Assembly (NCBI GenBank): GCA_012932295.1
Contig: JAAONU010000001.1
Location: 39,914,780 to 39,978,779 of the forward strand
DNA length: 64,000 nucleotides
Reading direction: 5' to 3'
Source of the DNA: Cyclina sinensis
Taxonomy: Eukaryota; Mollusca; Bivalvia; Venerida; Veneridae
In this document: positions 50,554 to 61,395 of the stretch, one piece after another
Position numbering within the stretch: position 1 is the stretch's first letter
How the letters are laid out: each line of letters begins with the position of its first letter
The notes under the pieces: generated by a model
The model's input: only the letters and a program-made list of their open reading frames with translations
What the model was told of the DNA's origin: nothing
Databases searched by the model: none
Position numbers and translations under genes: made by a program

Positions 50554-53079
50554 TCTTGATTAACATTTAGAATAACATCCAGTTCTTATTTATGTTTTAA
50601 CCACTTGTGGATCTCAATAGCGAAACTCGTACGAGTTTTTCCAGAATTTTTTTCGTATGACCGTACAGTCAATATAATATAGGCTGTCAAAGCAATGACA
50701 ATTAAACAAATGATACATTTTCTTTCTCTCATAAATATTTGCGATAGTTATGGAAATGAATAATTTCCATTATGGAAAAATAACAAAGATTGACTTTCAA
50801 ATATGAATTTCCCTATATTTTGCTGGTCGATCTTGTATTTTTTATTTGAGATGTAACGTTTTTAATGGACTAGAAAGACAACTAATCAGAAGAAAAGAAT
50901 CATCGACATATACTGTGAATTTTTATTCTTTTTTAAAAAATATTTCTGTCAAAACTAGCATATTTTAATTAATAACTGTCACAGGCTGAATTAACACAAC
51001 AGCAACATTTTACACATACTGTCGAGTTTGAATGAAACTAAATAAGGAATTACTTTAATAATGTCGATATGTATAAATAAGTTTTAGGACAAAAATGTTT
51101 CAGATTAAAGCATATCTGATCAGAGAGCGACGTTACATCCCTGCGTTACTGACTCAGATATTGTTTATTTCAAGCAAGTAACGAAGAAACGTGAAGTTTG
51201 CTGAAATGCGCTAGATAACATCGAATGAAAGGCTCCTTACTAGTTTCTGTCTCTGACCAGGCATATTTTACACAGTCATGCTATACATCCAGCAAATGAG
51301 TGCACATTTTTTTGCATATTAAGTTTTTATCTCTTTTTGTATTTTTCCTCAAATGATATCCATTTGTTTGAATAAATTCAACTTTAAAATATTTCTGAAT
51401 TACGTTTTCGTATTTTTTTCATGTGTGCATCTGTCTATGCATTTGTTTTAACCATGTAAACAAACCATACGTCTGCAAGTAGTCATTAAATTTCTTGTTA
51501 TACTAGTGTCCACTAGTTTTATATAAAACACTAAATGACACTTAATTGTAGAGAAGACACTTGAAAAGCTGAATGGTTAGCATTTTGTTACATACCAGTA
51601 AGAGACAAAAAGTGGTTAAGAAATGAGTACTGAAAATAAGACCGTAAAGAATATTGTTACGGTATTTCCATTGTTTCGGAATAAACTTTATCATATCAGG
51701 TGCATCTGAAAGAAATTTATAATTACTAAACATAGTAACAACAAAATAAGCAAACTATCGAAAGTTTATAATGAAACATGAGCAAATTGTAATTTACGTC
51801 ACTCCGGCAGGTACAGATAGAAATGCTTGTTTATCAAAGAATAAACAATTCTATTTCTGATCTTAAAATAATTTACACATCACAATATAAATGAGGTACC
51901 AAATTTGTGTCGTAATCGATGAAGAAGAAAATCAATAGGAAATTCAATTGAATATGCGAATAAACATAATGATACTGTTTGGTTAAATAATGGAATTTTT
52001 TTCTTGTTTAGTAAGATGTGTTAATAATAAGTTCATATTAAGTAAGTATGAAAAAAAGGTTTTATATATTAGGTTAACCTGTTTTGATATCTCATGTCAT
52101 CGTGTCACAAGCCAATGTGATAATGGTCTAATTAATGGCTAACCGTAACAGCCACATTAATTTAAATAGTTATTAAAGCTTTTCATGCATGCGTCATGAA
52201 AAAAAAACCTGCAAACTTGGGCTCTTGTTTAACTTTTTCAAACAGTAATTCAATTTTAATAAACCGTAACAATCTCTAGACACCGATACATAATGTGCCA
52301 TTAAATCCCCTCTCTCTCTCTCTCGCAAGGAGAATTAATGAGAGGCTAAAAGTATCACAAAACGTCTTCGTAAAAACTTGAATCAAGTGACAGTTTTGTC
52401 AAAAAACAGATGTGTCACTAACCAAATATCTTACAAAGTTACACTATAATCAAAGCCACGAAATGAAGATGTGAATGATATGTTCTTGTATGAAGAATTA
52501 TTGCCTTACTTTTAGATACAAAATCTTTAACTAAAGAACTATTTTATATATCGTGTCTATTTTCTGTGGCCTTGTCCAAACAAAGTGATTTTTGTGTTCA
52601 AAAATTTTCTATTTTCATTTGCATGGACTTACAGCAAGTTTATATTGGTGCTCTATTCATGATTCTTTTAGATTTTTCGAGAATTTTCTACTCAACAATA
52701 TATCTAGAGCAAAAGGTCTCTATACAATTTCTCATCAAAATCAACATAGTCAAACAGAATACTCAGATATCTTTATTTGAATTCAAATCGTCATTATTTA
52801 TTTTGATAATGATATATTTATTTCCAGTCCGTTTTTTATTCATGAGTAAGTTAAACTTCATGCGTTTAATGGCTTTGCCTACTGGCAAACAACGCTACAT
52901 TGAATGACATTATAAAGAAAATGAGATCAATGTGATAAAAAACGGATTTAATTTAATTCCGATAGAAATTTTAATTTGGTATTAAACTGTCTTACACAAG
53001 TTGAAATCTACCCAGCTATAGATATGTACCAATTTTTAAAGCTTTGACTGGACAGATGGCAGACTAAGACAGAGACATT
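50554..53079. other. Upstream flank of channel gene 1
   Basis: Non-coding. The first approximately 70 bases upstream of the ATG share 'ccacttgtgg' with the flank of paralog 2 (about 63990), so the promoter region was probably duplicated too. A short (CT)n tract lies at about 52309-52325. ORFs at 51542-51733 and 52566-52907 show no motif. Confidence 0.4.
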
Positions 53080-53553
53080 GAACATCTGAACTCTTCAGTG
53101 GACATTCAAAGCAACTGGCTTTTAACGTTATTTAAACCGATTCCTATCAACTTAAATATGTCAATAGTATTATTCAACTATACAGACGTGAAAAACTGTC
53201 CAATCAAAAATAATTCTAGACTTGCAAATGACCCATGAATACAGACGATGGAATATTTCATATTTCAAAAACCTCACAATCACAAAGCTATCAAATGAAT
53301 CAAAACAAGTATGGCTGCCTGACTTTCATATTGGCGATGTTGATGGACTGCTTACATTTGTAAAAATCGGAAGACATGAACGCAGTATCGGTTAATCATA
53401 ACAGAGTTATCCATACATGGCCATACTTGAACGTCGAGATTGGTATGCTTTTTAGATATATACTATTACCCATTTAACGACAAAGTCCTTAGTACACAAC
53501 AATCGTGAACGTATAATAACTACACATAAAATACTAGAATATTGTACATAATA

Positions 53554-55068
53554 CACTGCTCAATTAATTAATGGAGCGCAAATATGTTATGGCGTAAATT
53601 GCCCACCATACTAGATATTCGCTCCAAATTTCGTTTGTAGGTATCGACGGTCAATATCCTGAAGAAACCCGACAGTCAATATCCTCAAGAAACCCGTGCA
53701 CTTTACAATAAATTTACAAAGCATGGGTATTTTATTTTTCCTTTTTGTTGTGTAACCCCCGAATAAGATTTTGCCAACGGTCCATGTGTGCGACGTCATT
53801 TAGCAACTACTGATGTTGCTTGGGCGGTGCAGAAGATCGAAAATGGATTTTTGCAACGTGAGTTGGCCACCGTTCTAGACGTTTCTCGTAGCGTTGTTGC
53901 CAGGTTGTGGAGTCCTTATCAGGGGACTGGAGAATTCACAAGAAGACCTGGGCAAGGTTGTCACCGCATTACAACACCTTATCAGGACCGATATCTGAGA
54001 ATTTGTCCCTTAGAAATCGTCAGTGTACTGCTACTGGCATTGAAATTGACTTCCGGCAAGCTACATGGGTTCGTGTGTCCACTCAAACTGTCCGAAATCG
54101 TCTTCATGAAGATCGTTTGGATGCCGGAAGACCTGCCAGAGGACCATTTCTGACCGTAGCTCACCGGAAAGCTCACTTAGAGTTTGCCCAGGAACACGTC
54201 ACTTGGCAACTGCGCCACTGGCAATTTGCGCTCTTCTGAGCTGTTACCATGTTTCGACCTGTGACAGGTGTGTGAGGGTGTGGCGTCGCCGAAGAGAGAG
54301 GTATGCGGAATGTAACATTATTCCATATGACAGGTTTGGCGGTGGTCAGTTATGGTGTGGACAGGGATATCCATTGACGGGCGCACAGACCTTTATGTGA
54401 TTCCAGGAGGTAGTCTGACGGCCCTGAGATATCGGGACGAGATCCTAGAACCTATTATTTGGCCATATGCTGGTGCAATAGGTGAAACTTTTGGTTTAGT
54501 GCAAAATAGTGCTCGAACACACACTGCAAGAATCGTCCGGAACTTCTTTGATGAGGAAGGTATTGAGGTCATAGACTGGCCAGCGAGGTCTCTCGATCTT
54601 AACCCTATGTCTGGGACATGCTTTCTCGTAGACCGTCTTCGCGTCCGAACCCTAGGCAGAACGTCCGTAAGCTTTCTCATGCTCTTGCAGCAGAATGGGA
54701 TGCCATAACACGGGATATGATCAGACATGTCATCAGGAGCATGCCCAGACGATGCAAAGAGTGCCTAAACGCCCGTCGGGGATACACTCATTACTGACAC
54801 TGACTGTGAAACGTTTCCAGGCCTGAATCTGTTTTTTACAGACATTGCTTGTTCTCCTGTAAGGCCACCATTTCAAAGTTAATTTGATAGTGTTCATATC
54901 CTGGACACTCTCTCTGTTCAGGAATGTGCCTGTTTGCGATGAAAATGCCGATTTGTTTTTATAGAAAGAACGATTTTGTTATTTCTGTAAAAGATATTCA
55001 TAAATCTATTCAACGCGTATGGTATTTTATAGATCATATGGGCGCTCCTTTAATTAATTTGAGCAGTG
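53554..55068 (+). mobile_element. Tc1-like transposon, copy 1 (defective)
   Basis: The inverted ends 'cactgctcaattaattaat' and 'taattaatttgagcagtg' are flanked by TA on both sides (552-553 and 069-070), the Tc1/mariner target. Length is 1515 bp. It matches copy 2 (59809-61395) throughout, apart from small indels and one missing segment of about 85 bp near 53772. It lies within the decayed channel copy. Confidence 0.9.
53788..54882 (+). pseudogene. Tc1-family transposase pseudogene, copy 1
   Basis: The N-terminal helix-turn-helix region is readable (RRHLATTDVAWAVQKIENGF, then LATVLDVSRSVVARLW and TGEFTRRPGQG), after which the frame shifts repeatedly. All three DDE catalytic positions are damaged. 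The segment that reads FTDES in copy 2 is deleted around 54234, the second Asp is changed (QNSARTHT where copy 2 has QDNARAHT), and the segment that holds the third acidic residue (NPIE in copy 2) is lost near 54607. It cannot make active transposase. Confidence 0.85.
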
Positions 55069-55451
55069 TATATATCAAATGTGTGTACGTAGCTGTTCAC
55101 GATTTAGTGATACCTTTTACGTTGACCTCATCAATTATAACGTTGTCATTCCTCCTTCCGGATGATAAATGAAACCAGATATCACTCTATTAAACTGTGT
55201 TCCCTACACTTACCTCGTTCTCCACCATCCATGACAAATATCTCCCGAAGAGGTCGGAAAGCTTGGCCATCATTTTTGCATGTATAGGCCTTCAAATGAT
55301 GATGTGAAAGAAAATGTTAGGAAAATTGCTTCAAGTTATATAGATAAAATATATTGTTGTCTTTCCCTTGTTTGGAAGATTCAGATATGATTCATTATTG
55401 GTATAGGAATATATTTTACGAGGATACGGTTTAAACAATTTTAAAACATAA

Positions 55452-55535
55452 GAGAGTAGCAGTGGTCGAGCGGTAGAGCTCCGGACTTCCTATCTAGGAT
55501 GAAATTCTCAAATCATATTCTGCATCCCACACTTT
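55452..55535 (+). repeat. Possible tRNA-derived fragment
   Basis: 'agtggtcgagcggtagagct' followed by 'ccggacttcctatctaggat' begins like a tRNA D-arm region with a polymerase III A box (TGGTCGAGCGG). A B box is only poorly kept ('attctcaaatca'), and the arms do not close. It is probably a decayed SINE head or tRNA pseudogene. Confidence 0.4.
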
Positions 55536-55991
55536 AGGCAACATTAATTGTTTGAATCCAGGAAACAATCATAAAGCTGTAATATGATATGTAGAAAAAT
55601 AAATAAGCGTACCCATATCAACGATAGTAAGGAGAGAAAATTAATAAGACTTTGCCTTCCATTCTAATCCTTTTCTTGGAATATATATTATTGATTTGTG
55701 TGTATCATCATATATGTTTATATCTCATTATTTTGGAAAAATATGTTTAAACTAAGGATAGTAAATGAGAATAACTTAATAAACTTTTTATAATTCCAAA
55801 GTCTGTCAAACAAATCACATTTATTTAGTAAAATTTCAGTCAACCTAATATCAGTCTCCTTTTTGTCGTACGTGCACTTAGAAAATTGGTCTTTCTATGA
55901 AATTAGGCCTTATATATCATATGTTATTAGATATCGTTCGTCCCTTGGCCAAAGGCCGAGGACCTATACGACAGTTTTGAGTAAAAATAAC
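55536..55991. other. Non-coding spacer
   Basis: Positions 55915-55945 ('tatcatatgttattagatat', then 'cgttcgtccc') closely resemble part of channel gene 1 (49884-49914) in the same orientation, so a small channel-gene fragment may lie here. Nothing else is supported. Confidence 0.3.
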
Positions 55992-56138
55992 ATGGCCTAT
56001 TTCAAATCACTTATTTTAATGACAATTTTATTTAATTACCATTATGTGTCTGAAACATCACTTTGCTTAAATGACAACATCGATACACAAATAACTACAA
56101 ATTATTTAGGTCGACTTGTGAATAAAAAAAATCAAGTT
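55992..56138 (+). CDS. Possible first exon of an unrecognised secreted or membrane protein
   Basis: The ATG at 55992 opens a frame with a basic then hydrophobic N-terminus (MAYFKSLILMTILF, then NYHYVSETSLC), which looks like a signal peptide. After 49 codons the frame meets a good donor, AAGTT|GTAAGT at 56139, in phase 0. The following residues (NIDTQITTNYLGRLVNKKNQVV) are faintly like the N-terminus of a ligand-gated channel, but not enough to assign. I did not find a matching second exon; an open frame at 56383-56655 is a weak candidate. Confidence 0.2.
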
Positions 56139-56143
56139 GTAAG

Positions 56144-56422
56144 TTAAAGCGAATTTTCTTTGAAATCTGTCAAAAACCGAAGCAACTGAATGCAGTCTAT
56201 CCACCACTGGACATGACCTCTGTCCTGCCTGACCTGCTCCTTGGACTTGTGGATCTTTTCGATCATTCGGAAATCTAATTGGCTTGTGATATATTTGTAT
56301 ATTGAGTTTGATGTCAATTCTTTAAACTTGCAATAGAATATTTTGGCTTCTTCATGAGAAATTTCAAAAACCGTAATTATCATTGGCGGAAGAAAATAAT
56401 AAGCATAGACATATGTGCACAA
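56144..56422 (-). CDS. Unrecognised 92-residue open frame
   Basis: The stretch 56150-56275 is less AT-rich than its surroundings, and its minus-strand translation looks protein-like, with SQLDFRMIEKIHKSKEQVRQ followed by DRGHVQWWIDCIQLLRFL. I do not recognise the family. It may be an exon or a fragment of a mobile-element protein. No splice sites were identified with confidence. Confidence 0.2.
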   Translation of the reverse strand: MCTYVYAYYFLPPMIITVFEISHEEAKIFYCKFKELTSNSIYKYITSQLDFRMIEKIHKSKEQVRQDRGHVQWWIDCIQLLRFLTDFKENSL

Positions 56423-57460
56423 TTATTCAAGCAATTTCAACGGATTCACCACAAATCAGTGGTTGGAAATCTTTGTCAAGAAATGAAGGTTCAGAAGTAT
56501 CAATACCCCCTATTGCGGATATGCTTCAAGATGATATTGCTGTCTTGAGTTCTAATACTGGTCATAATCCTTATATAATAAATATAAAAAAAAACACTAG
56601 TGTGTTAAGAAAACATTTTCAAAATACAATAAACGTTTTTGTCGTGGATAGCTAAATGTGCCTGAGATATTTAAGGATATCATTATCAAAGTATTTCAAA
56701 ACCCGACCGGACTGAAATTGCTTTGGAAATGGAAGTTTCATGCCAATTTCCGTAAAAAGATTCGTCAATGTCAATGATTAAATCTAAATACATGATAAAA
56801 ACAACAATAACAGATCAAGCAAAACGTCGATTAACTTAAAAAGATTGTTAGATCAAACTGTACTCGGAAACGTGGCTTTCAAAACCATTCCAATACTATG
56901 AAAATATACATAAGAAGAAGTCGAGAATACTTATTGGCGCTAAAATGGTCAGGTCTTATAAATACATTTTTTAAATAACTTTTATGTATGCAAATCTTCT
57001 GACTTAATCCGAGCAATGGTTGTGAGGTTACAGAAGACAAAACTAGGTACTTTTATAACCGATTACATCCACGAACCCAGAAATGATACTAATAAAATAA
57101 ACACGATATTTTCTTTTTTGTGAGGTGTGTATGCCTTTTATAGAGACATTCTATAGAGTCACACTAATGAAGAACATTAAGGGGACTGACATTGTAACTA
57201 TATGGACACACTAATATGTAAACAATACCATTTCATTGAAATATTTAAAAACAATGTCCTACGAAAATAAATGTAACCCAAAATAATGGTTTCAGTGAAA
57301 TATCTTGGGAAAATTCATTAATTCTTGCCTTAATTTAGCTTTCCTTTATCAAAAATAGTATTTGAACTCAAAAATGTTAAAACAATGATAAAATCAGAGT
57401 AGGCTTAGAAAGATGTGGAAAATCGCACAATTAAAAGATCGTTTCTAAAATGGTCATTTA
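56423..57460. other. Non-coding AT-rich spacer
   Basis: Nothing recognisable beyond short ORFs without motifs. Confidence 0.35.
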
Positions 57461-58055
57461 ATGCCCCATCGAAGATGAAGGGGCATAGTTTTGCAAATAT
57501 CGGTAGGTCGGAAGACACTTTATTTTCGATCAATATCTACAGAACCCTTGAAGCCACCTTCTAAGACTTGGTATGTAGGTTGGTCATGACTAGTAGATGA
57601 TCCCAATAGTTTTTCAGTTCATCAGGTCAAATGTCAAGGTCACAGTGACCTTGAATAGCAAAATGGTTTCCGATCAATAACTATAGAACGCTTGGTCCCA
57701 GGTTGTTCAAACTTAGTATTTAGTTGGTCATGACCAGTAGATGACCCTATAATTTTCCCCATCACCAGGTCAAAGGTCAAGGTCACAGTGATCTTGAATA
57801 GCAAAACGGTTTCCGATCAATTACTATAGAACCCTTGGTCCCAGGCTGTTCAAACGTAGTATGTAGGTTTGTCATAACCAGCAGATGACCTCTGTAGTTT
57901 TTTAGGTCACCAGGTCAAGGTCACAATGGCCTTGCAAAGCAAACAGTTTTCGATCAATAACTTTAGAACCCTTGGTTCCAGGTTGTTCGAACTTAGTGTG
58001 TAGGTTGGTAATGTAGTAGAGAACCCGTATAGGTTTTTTACATCACCAGGTCAAA
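57461..58055. repeat. Second array of the 'GGTCACAGTGACC' repeat family, about 140-bp unit
   Basis: It opens with 'atgccccatcgaagatgaag' and 'gggcatag', a hairpin-forming head. About four units follow, with 'gtttccgatcaataactata' at about 57668 and similar segments near 57525, 57811 and 57947. It is the same family as 3105-3990. The unit at 57637-57651 holds a perfect AGGTCACAGTGACCT palindrome. Confidence 0.85.
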
Positions 58056-58660
58056 CCTTATTTACTTCGTTTCTTTTCAAATAACAAGCTTTTTATTTTT
58101 CTTTAAAAGGTTTTTCTTACGGTTTATCTCTATTGGAAGTGTGTTTTCTTGTGCAACGTTATTATTATTGAACTTATTAGAAACCAGGACATCCACTTAT
58201 TACAAAAGAACTGTTGAACATTATTGATCTATTTTGTCGCAGAATATAATTTATATATGTCTTAAATCTCTTGGTATAATAAATTATAGTGTTATTGAAA
58301 CTTTCCTCAGTCAACAAGGTAATGGCTGAATTGGTTTGTTATTAAAGTCATTTATTTGTAAGGCTTAGTTTTAATGGTTCATTCTTTACAAAAGTGTTAC
58401 ATGAATTATGTATATTAATTAAATAGCAGAAACAAGAATTACTCAGCAATAATATAAATTATCATAAAGGAATTTGAGAAGGACGTTTTATTAATGCAAA
58501 GTTTGATTGGGATTTTTAAACCAGCCCATAAGACGGTCCCTAGCATTAGCGAGGCCCGGCGATGCCTACTCCAAACTTGTCTTATTTATGATATTAATTT
58601 TTGTCCACCACTCATATTCCAGTGTTCTTGATTAAATCAGCAACTAGGGATTTTAAAGTA
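58056..58660. other. Non-coding spacer
   Basis: AT-rich. 'gtccctagcattagcgaggc' near 58538 may be the start of a dispersed repeat. No gene is seen. Confidence 0.3.
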
Positions 58661-58669
58661 TTACAGTCT

Positions 58670-59005
58670 GTGCTACTGCCATTCCTGCGTCACCCCCACT
58701 CAATTCTGCTAGACGACATTGCAAGAACACATCGCGTTATGGTTGTGCAGCAGTTCTAAAAATGATTGCTTAAAATTTATAGCATCGAGTGGTCTGCTCG
58801 TTCTCCGGACATGTCACCAACTATGACCTCCTGGGCCATAGAGTAAGAGAATGAAAGCCACCGCCTAGAGCCCTTCTGGCTCTACAGGAGGAGTTGGAAA
58901 GAATTCCTAAACACATGGATGTACGGATCATGCGGAGTATGCGGCGTCGTTGTGAGTCCTGTCTTGTCAAACATAGAGGACATAAATATTACTGACTGCA
59001 TTTGT
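58670..59005 (+). pseudogene. Remnant of a second, different Tc1-like transposase
   Basis: Conceptual translation in shifting frames gives LLDDIARTHRVMVVQQF (the second catalytic Asp region), then IEWSARSPDMSP (the region before the third acidic residue, itself lost), then a C-terminus like QEELERIPKHMDVRIM and RSMRRRCESC. Order and spacing match the C-terminal half of Tc1-family transposases. The sequence is clearly distinct from the two copies at 53.6 and 59.8 kb. Stops and frameshifts make it non-functional, and no element ends were identified. Confidence 0.75.
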
Positions 59006-59808
59006 GAAATTTAATCATACCCAGAGACATTTGATTTAAAACTATATAACTAATCTTTCTCAACGTGTTTTTGCAAATGCTTCTTAAGCCATATTGTATT
59101 TTAAAATATCTTTAAGGTACTTTTCATTATATTGTGACATGAAGAATTGCCATTTCATCAGAGACGTTGTAAATCATTTGATTAGCGTTTTTTAGTGAAC
59201 AATTGTTCCTAGATATCGAATCAGATGAAATTTCGAATGTTTAAGTGTAGTAATAAGCTTGTTTTTGTCAAACAACTGAGTGAGAGTAAATGTAAACAGG
59301 AATAATTTCCCAAAGATATGAAGTTTTACATAATTTAAGCCGAAAACCTCGTATAAAGATTCGGAAAACAGTTTATTTTTTCATGTAGCTGTAAATGGCA
59401 TTATTATTCTCATCAAACTTAAATTATGTTTTGTTCTTTCGACAACAGTACGAAAACAGTCCTCATACAATCCCATATCTCATTTGGAAACTTACAAATA
59501 CTAATATTTCATTTTCTACCATTAACAAGAATAAGTATTAACAACTTGAAGTCTACCAGCCCTTTAATCTTTAATAAGAATTGTAAAAATGACATACTAA
59601 TTACTAAAATGTATTTTGTCTTCGGTCTTATTTTCAATGCAAAGATAAGTTCATTCTAAAGATTATCCAATTAGCAAAATGAGTTGATAAATATTTTGTT
59701 AAAGGAATGATTTGAGTACAAAAGTTTTAACCACAACACATGTATCCACAGCAATAAAACAAAGTTATTTATAATTTAACTGTGCAATATTACCATTTGT
59801 ATAAAATA
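59006..59808. other. Distal 3' flank of channel gene 2
   Basis: Non-coding. From about 59270 it matches the 3' flank of channel gene 1 from about 47330 in order, and it continues on the far side of the Tc1 element from about 61396. The ORF at 59426-59659 is a chance frame in this duplicated flank. Confidence 0.5.
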
Positions 59809-61395
59809 CACTGCTCAAATTAATTAATTAATTAGTTAAATATGTTATGGCGTAAATTGCCCACCATACTAGATATTCGCTGCAAATTTCGTTTGTAGGT
59901 ATCGACGGTCAATATCCTCAAGATACCTGTGCATTTTACAATAAATTTACAAAGCATGGGTATTTTGTTTTTCTTTTTGTTGTGTAACCCCCGAATAAGA
60001 TTTAGACCTTTGCATGTATACAGTTCGTTCACGATAGCACATTTGACAAAATGAAACTTTTAGTGCAAGTTTTCACTGCATCTGCTCTTTTGACAACGGT
60101 CCATGGTTAGCGACGTTATTTAGCAACTACTGATGTTGCTCGGGCGGTGCAGATGATCGAAAATGGATTTTCGCAACGTGAGTTGTTCTAGACGTTTCTC
60201 GTAGCGTTGTTGCCAGGTTGTGGAGTCCTTATCAGGAGACTGGAGAATTCACAAGAAGACCTGGGCAAGGTCGTCGACGCATTACAACACCTCGTCAGGA
60301 CCGATATCTGAGAACTTTGTCCCTTAAAAATCGTCAGTGTACTGCTACTGGCATTGAAATTGACTTCCGGCAAGCTACATGGGTTCGTGTGCCCACTCAA
60401 ACTGTCCTAAATCGTCTTCATGTAGATGGTTTGGATGCCCTAAGACCTGCCAAAGGACCAATTCTAACCGTAGCTTACCGGAGAGCTCGCTTAGAGTTTG
60501 CCCAGGAACACGTCACTTGGCAACTGCGCCACTGGCGATATGTGCTTTTTACAGACGAGAGCCGTTACCATGTTTCGACCTGTGACAGGTGTGTGAGGGT
60601 GTGGCGTCGCCGAGGAAAGAGGTATGCGGAATGTAACATTATTCCATTAGACAGGTGGGTCATTTATGGGGTGGGCAGGGATATCCATTGACGGGCGCAC
60701 AGAACAGACCTTTATGTGATTCCAGGAGGTAGTTTGACGGCCCTAAGATATCGGGACGAGATCCTGGTACAAATTGTTAGGCCATATACTGGTGCAATAT
60801 GTGACACTTTTCTTTTAGTGCAAGATAATGCTCGAGCACACACTGAAAGAATCGTCCGGAACTTCTTTGATGATGAAGGTATTGAGGTCATAGACTGGCC
60901 AGCGAGGTCTCCCGATTTTAACCCTATAGAGCATGTCACAGTGCATGTCTGTGACATGCTTTCTCGTAGACTTTTTTCGCGTCCGAACCCTGTGCAGAAC
61001 GTCCGTGAGCTTTCTCATGCTCTTTTAGCAGAATGGGATGTCATACCACAGGATATGATCAGACTTGTCATCAGGAGCATGCCGAGACGATGCAGAGAGT
61101 GCCTAAACGCCAGAGGGGATACACTCATTACTGACACTGACTGTGAAACGTTTCCAGGCCTGAATCTTTTTTTACAGTTATTGCTTGTAAGACCACCATT
61201 TAAAAGTTAATTGGATAGTGTTCATATCCTCGATACTGTCTCTTTTCAGGAATGTGCCTGTTGGCGATGAAAAACCAATTTGTTTTTGTAAAAAGGACGA
61301 TTTTGTTATTTCTGTAAAAGATATTCATAAATCTACTTAACGCGTATGGTATTTTATAGATTATATGGGCGCTCCTTTAAGTAATTCGAGCAGTG
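59809..61395 (+). mobile_element. Tc1-like transposon, copy 2
   Basis: The ends are 'cactgctcaaattaattaat' and 'taagtaattcgagcagtg', flanked by TA (59807-59808 and 61396-61397). Length is 1587 bp. It is inserted in the duplicated 3' flank of channel gene 2. The corresponding flank of gene 1 (about 48050) has no element, so the empty site is visible. Close similarity to copy 1, including in non-coding parts, suggests a recently active family. Confidence 0.92.
60103..61210 (+). pseudogene. Tc1-family transposase, copy 2, frameshifted
   Basis: It encodes an N-terminal DNA-binding region (RRYLATTDVARAVQMIENGF), a GEFTRRPGQGRRRI region, and a DDE catalytic domain. That domain has FTDESRYHV (first Asp), QDNARAHT (second Asp) and SPDFNPIEH (third residue Glu) with 34 residues between the second Asp and the Glu, so DD34E. 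Breaks are a small deletion near 60187 that shifts the frame before the second helix, and frame damage near 60650-60715 between the first and second Asp. A short direct duplication, 'catgtcacagtg' then 'catgtctgtgac', just after the third catalytic residue adds about five residues relative to the expected sequence. The catalytic residues remain but no single frame spans the protein. Confidence 0.85.

Larger units (their letters stand above)
53080..55430 (+). pseudogene. Third Cys-loop channel gene copy, decayed and split by a Tc1 element
   Basis: Two plus-strand pieces match the channel paralogs in order. The left piece (about 53088-53515) gives LFSGHSKQLAF, then in another frame NLNMSIVLF and, after a further shift, WLPDFHIGDVDGLLTFVK, WPYLNVEIG-like and YPFD-region remnants, with several stops. 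The right piece (about 55078-55430) gives DLVIPFTLTSSIITLSFLLP (membrane segment 1), IGLQ, KLLQVI-type and CCLSLVW (membrane segment 4) remnants with stops and frameshifts. The section between the YPFD region and membrane segment 1 is missing at the place where the Tc1 element (53554-55068) sits. The orientation is opposite to the two intact paralogs. It cannot encode a channel. Confidence 0.85.

Noticed and set aside
52566..52907. 113-codon hydrophobic ORF
   Set aside because: Hydrophobic composition follows from T-rich DNA; no family motif, and overlapping frames are equally open.
53982..54728. Minus-strand ORFs in Tc1 copy 1 (and the equivalents in copy 2)
   Set aside because: Antisense shadows of the transposase reading frame.
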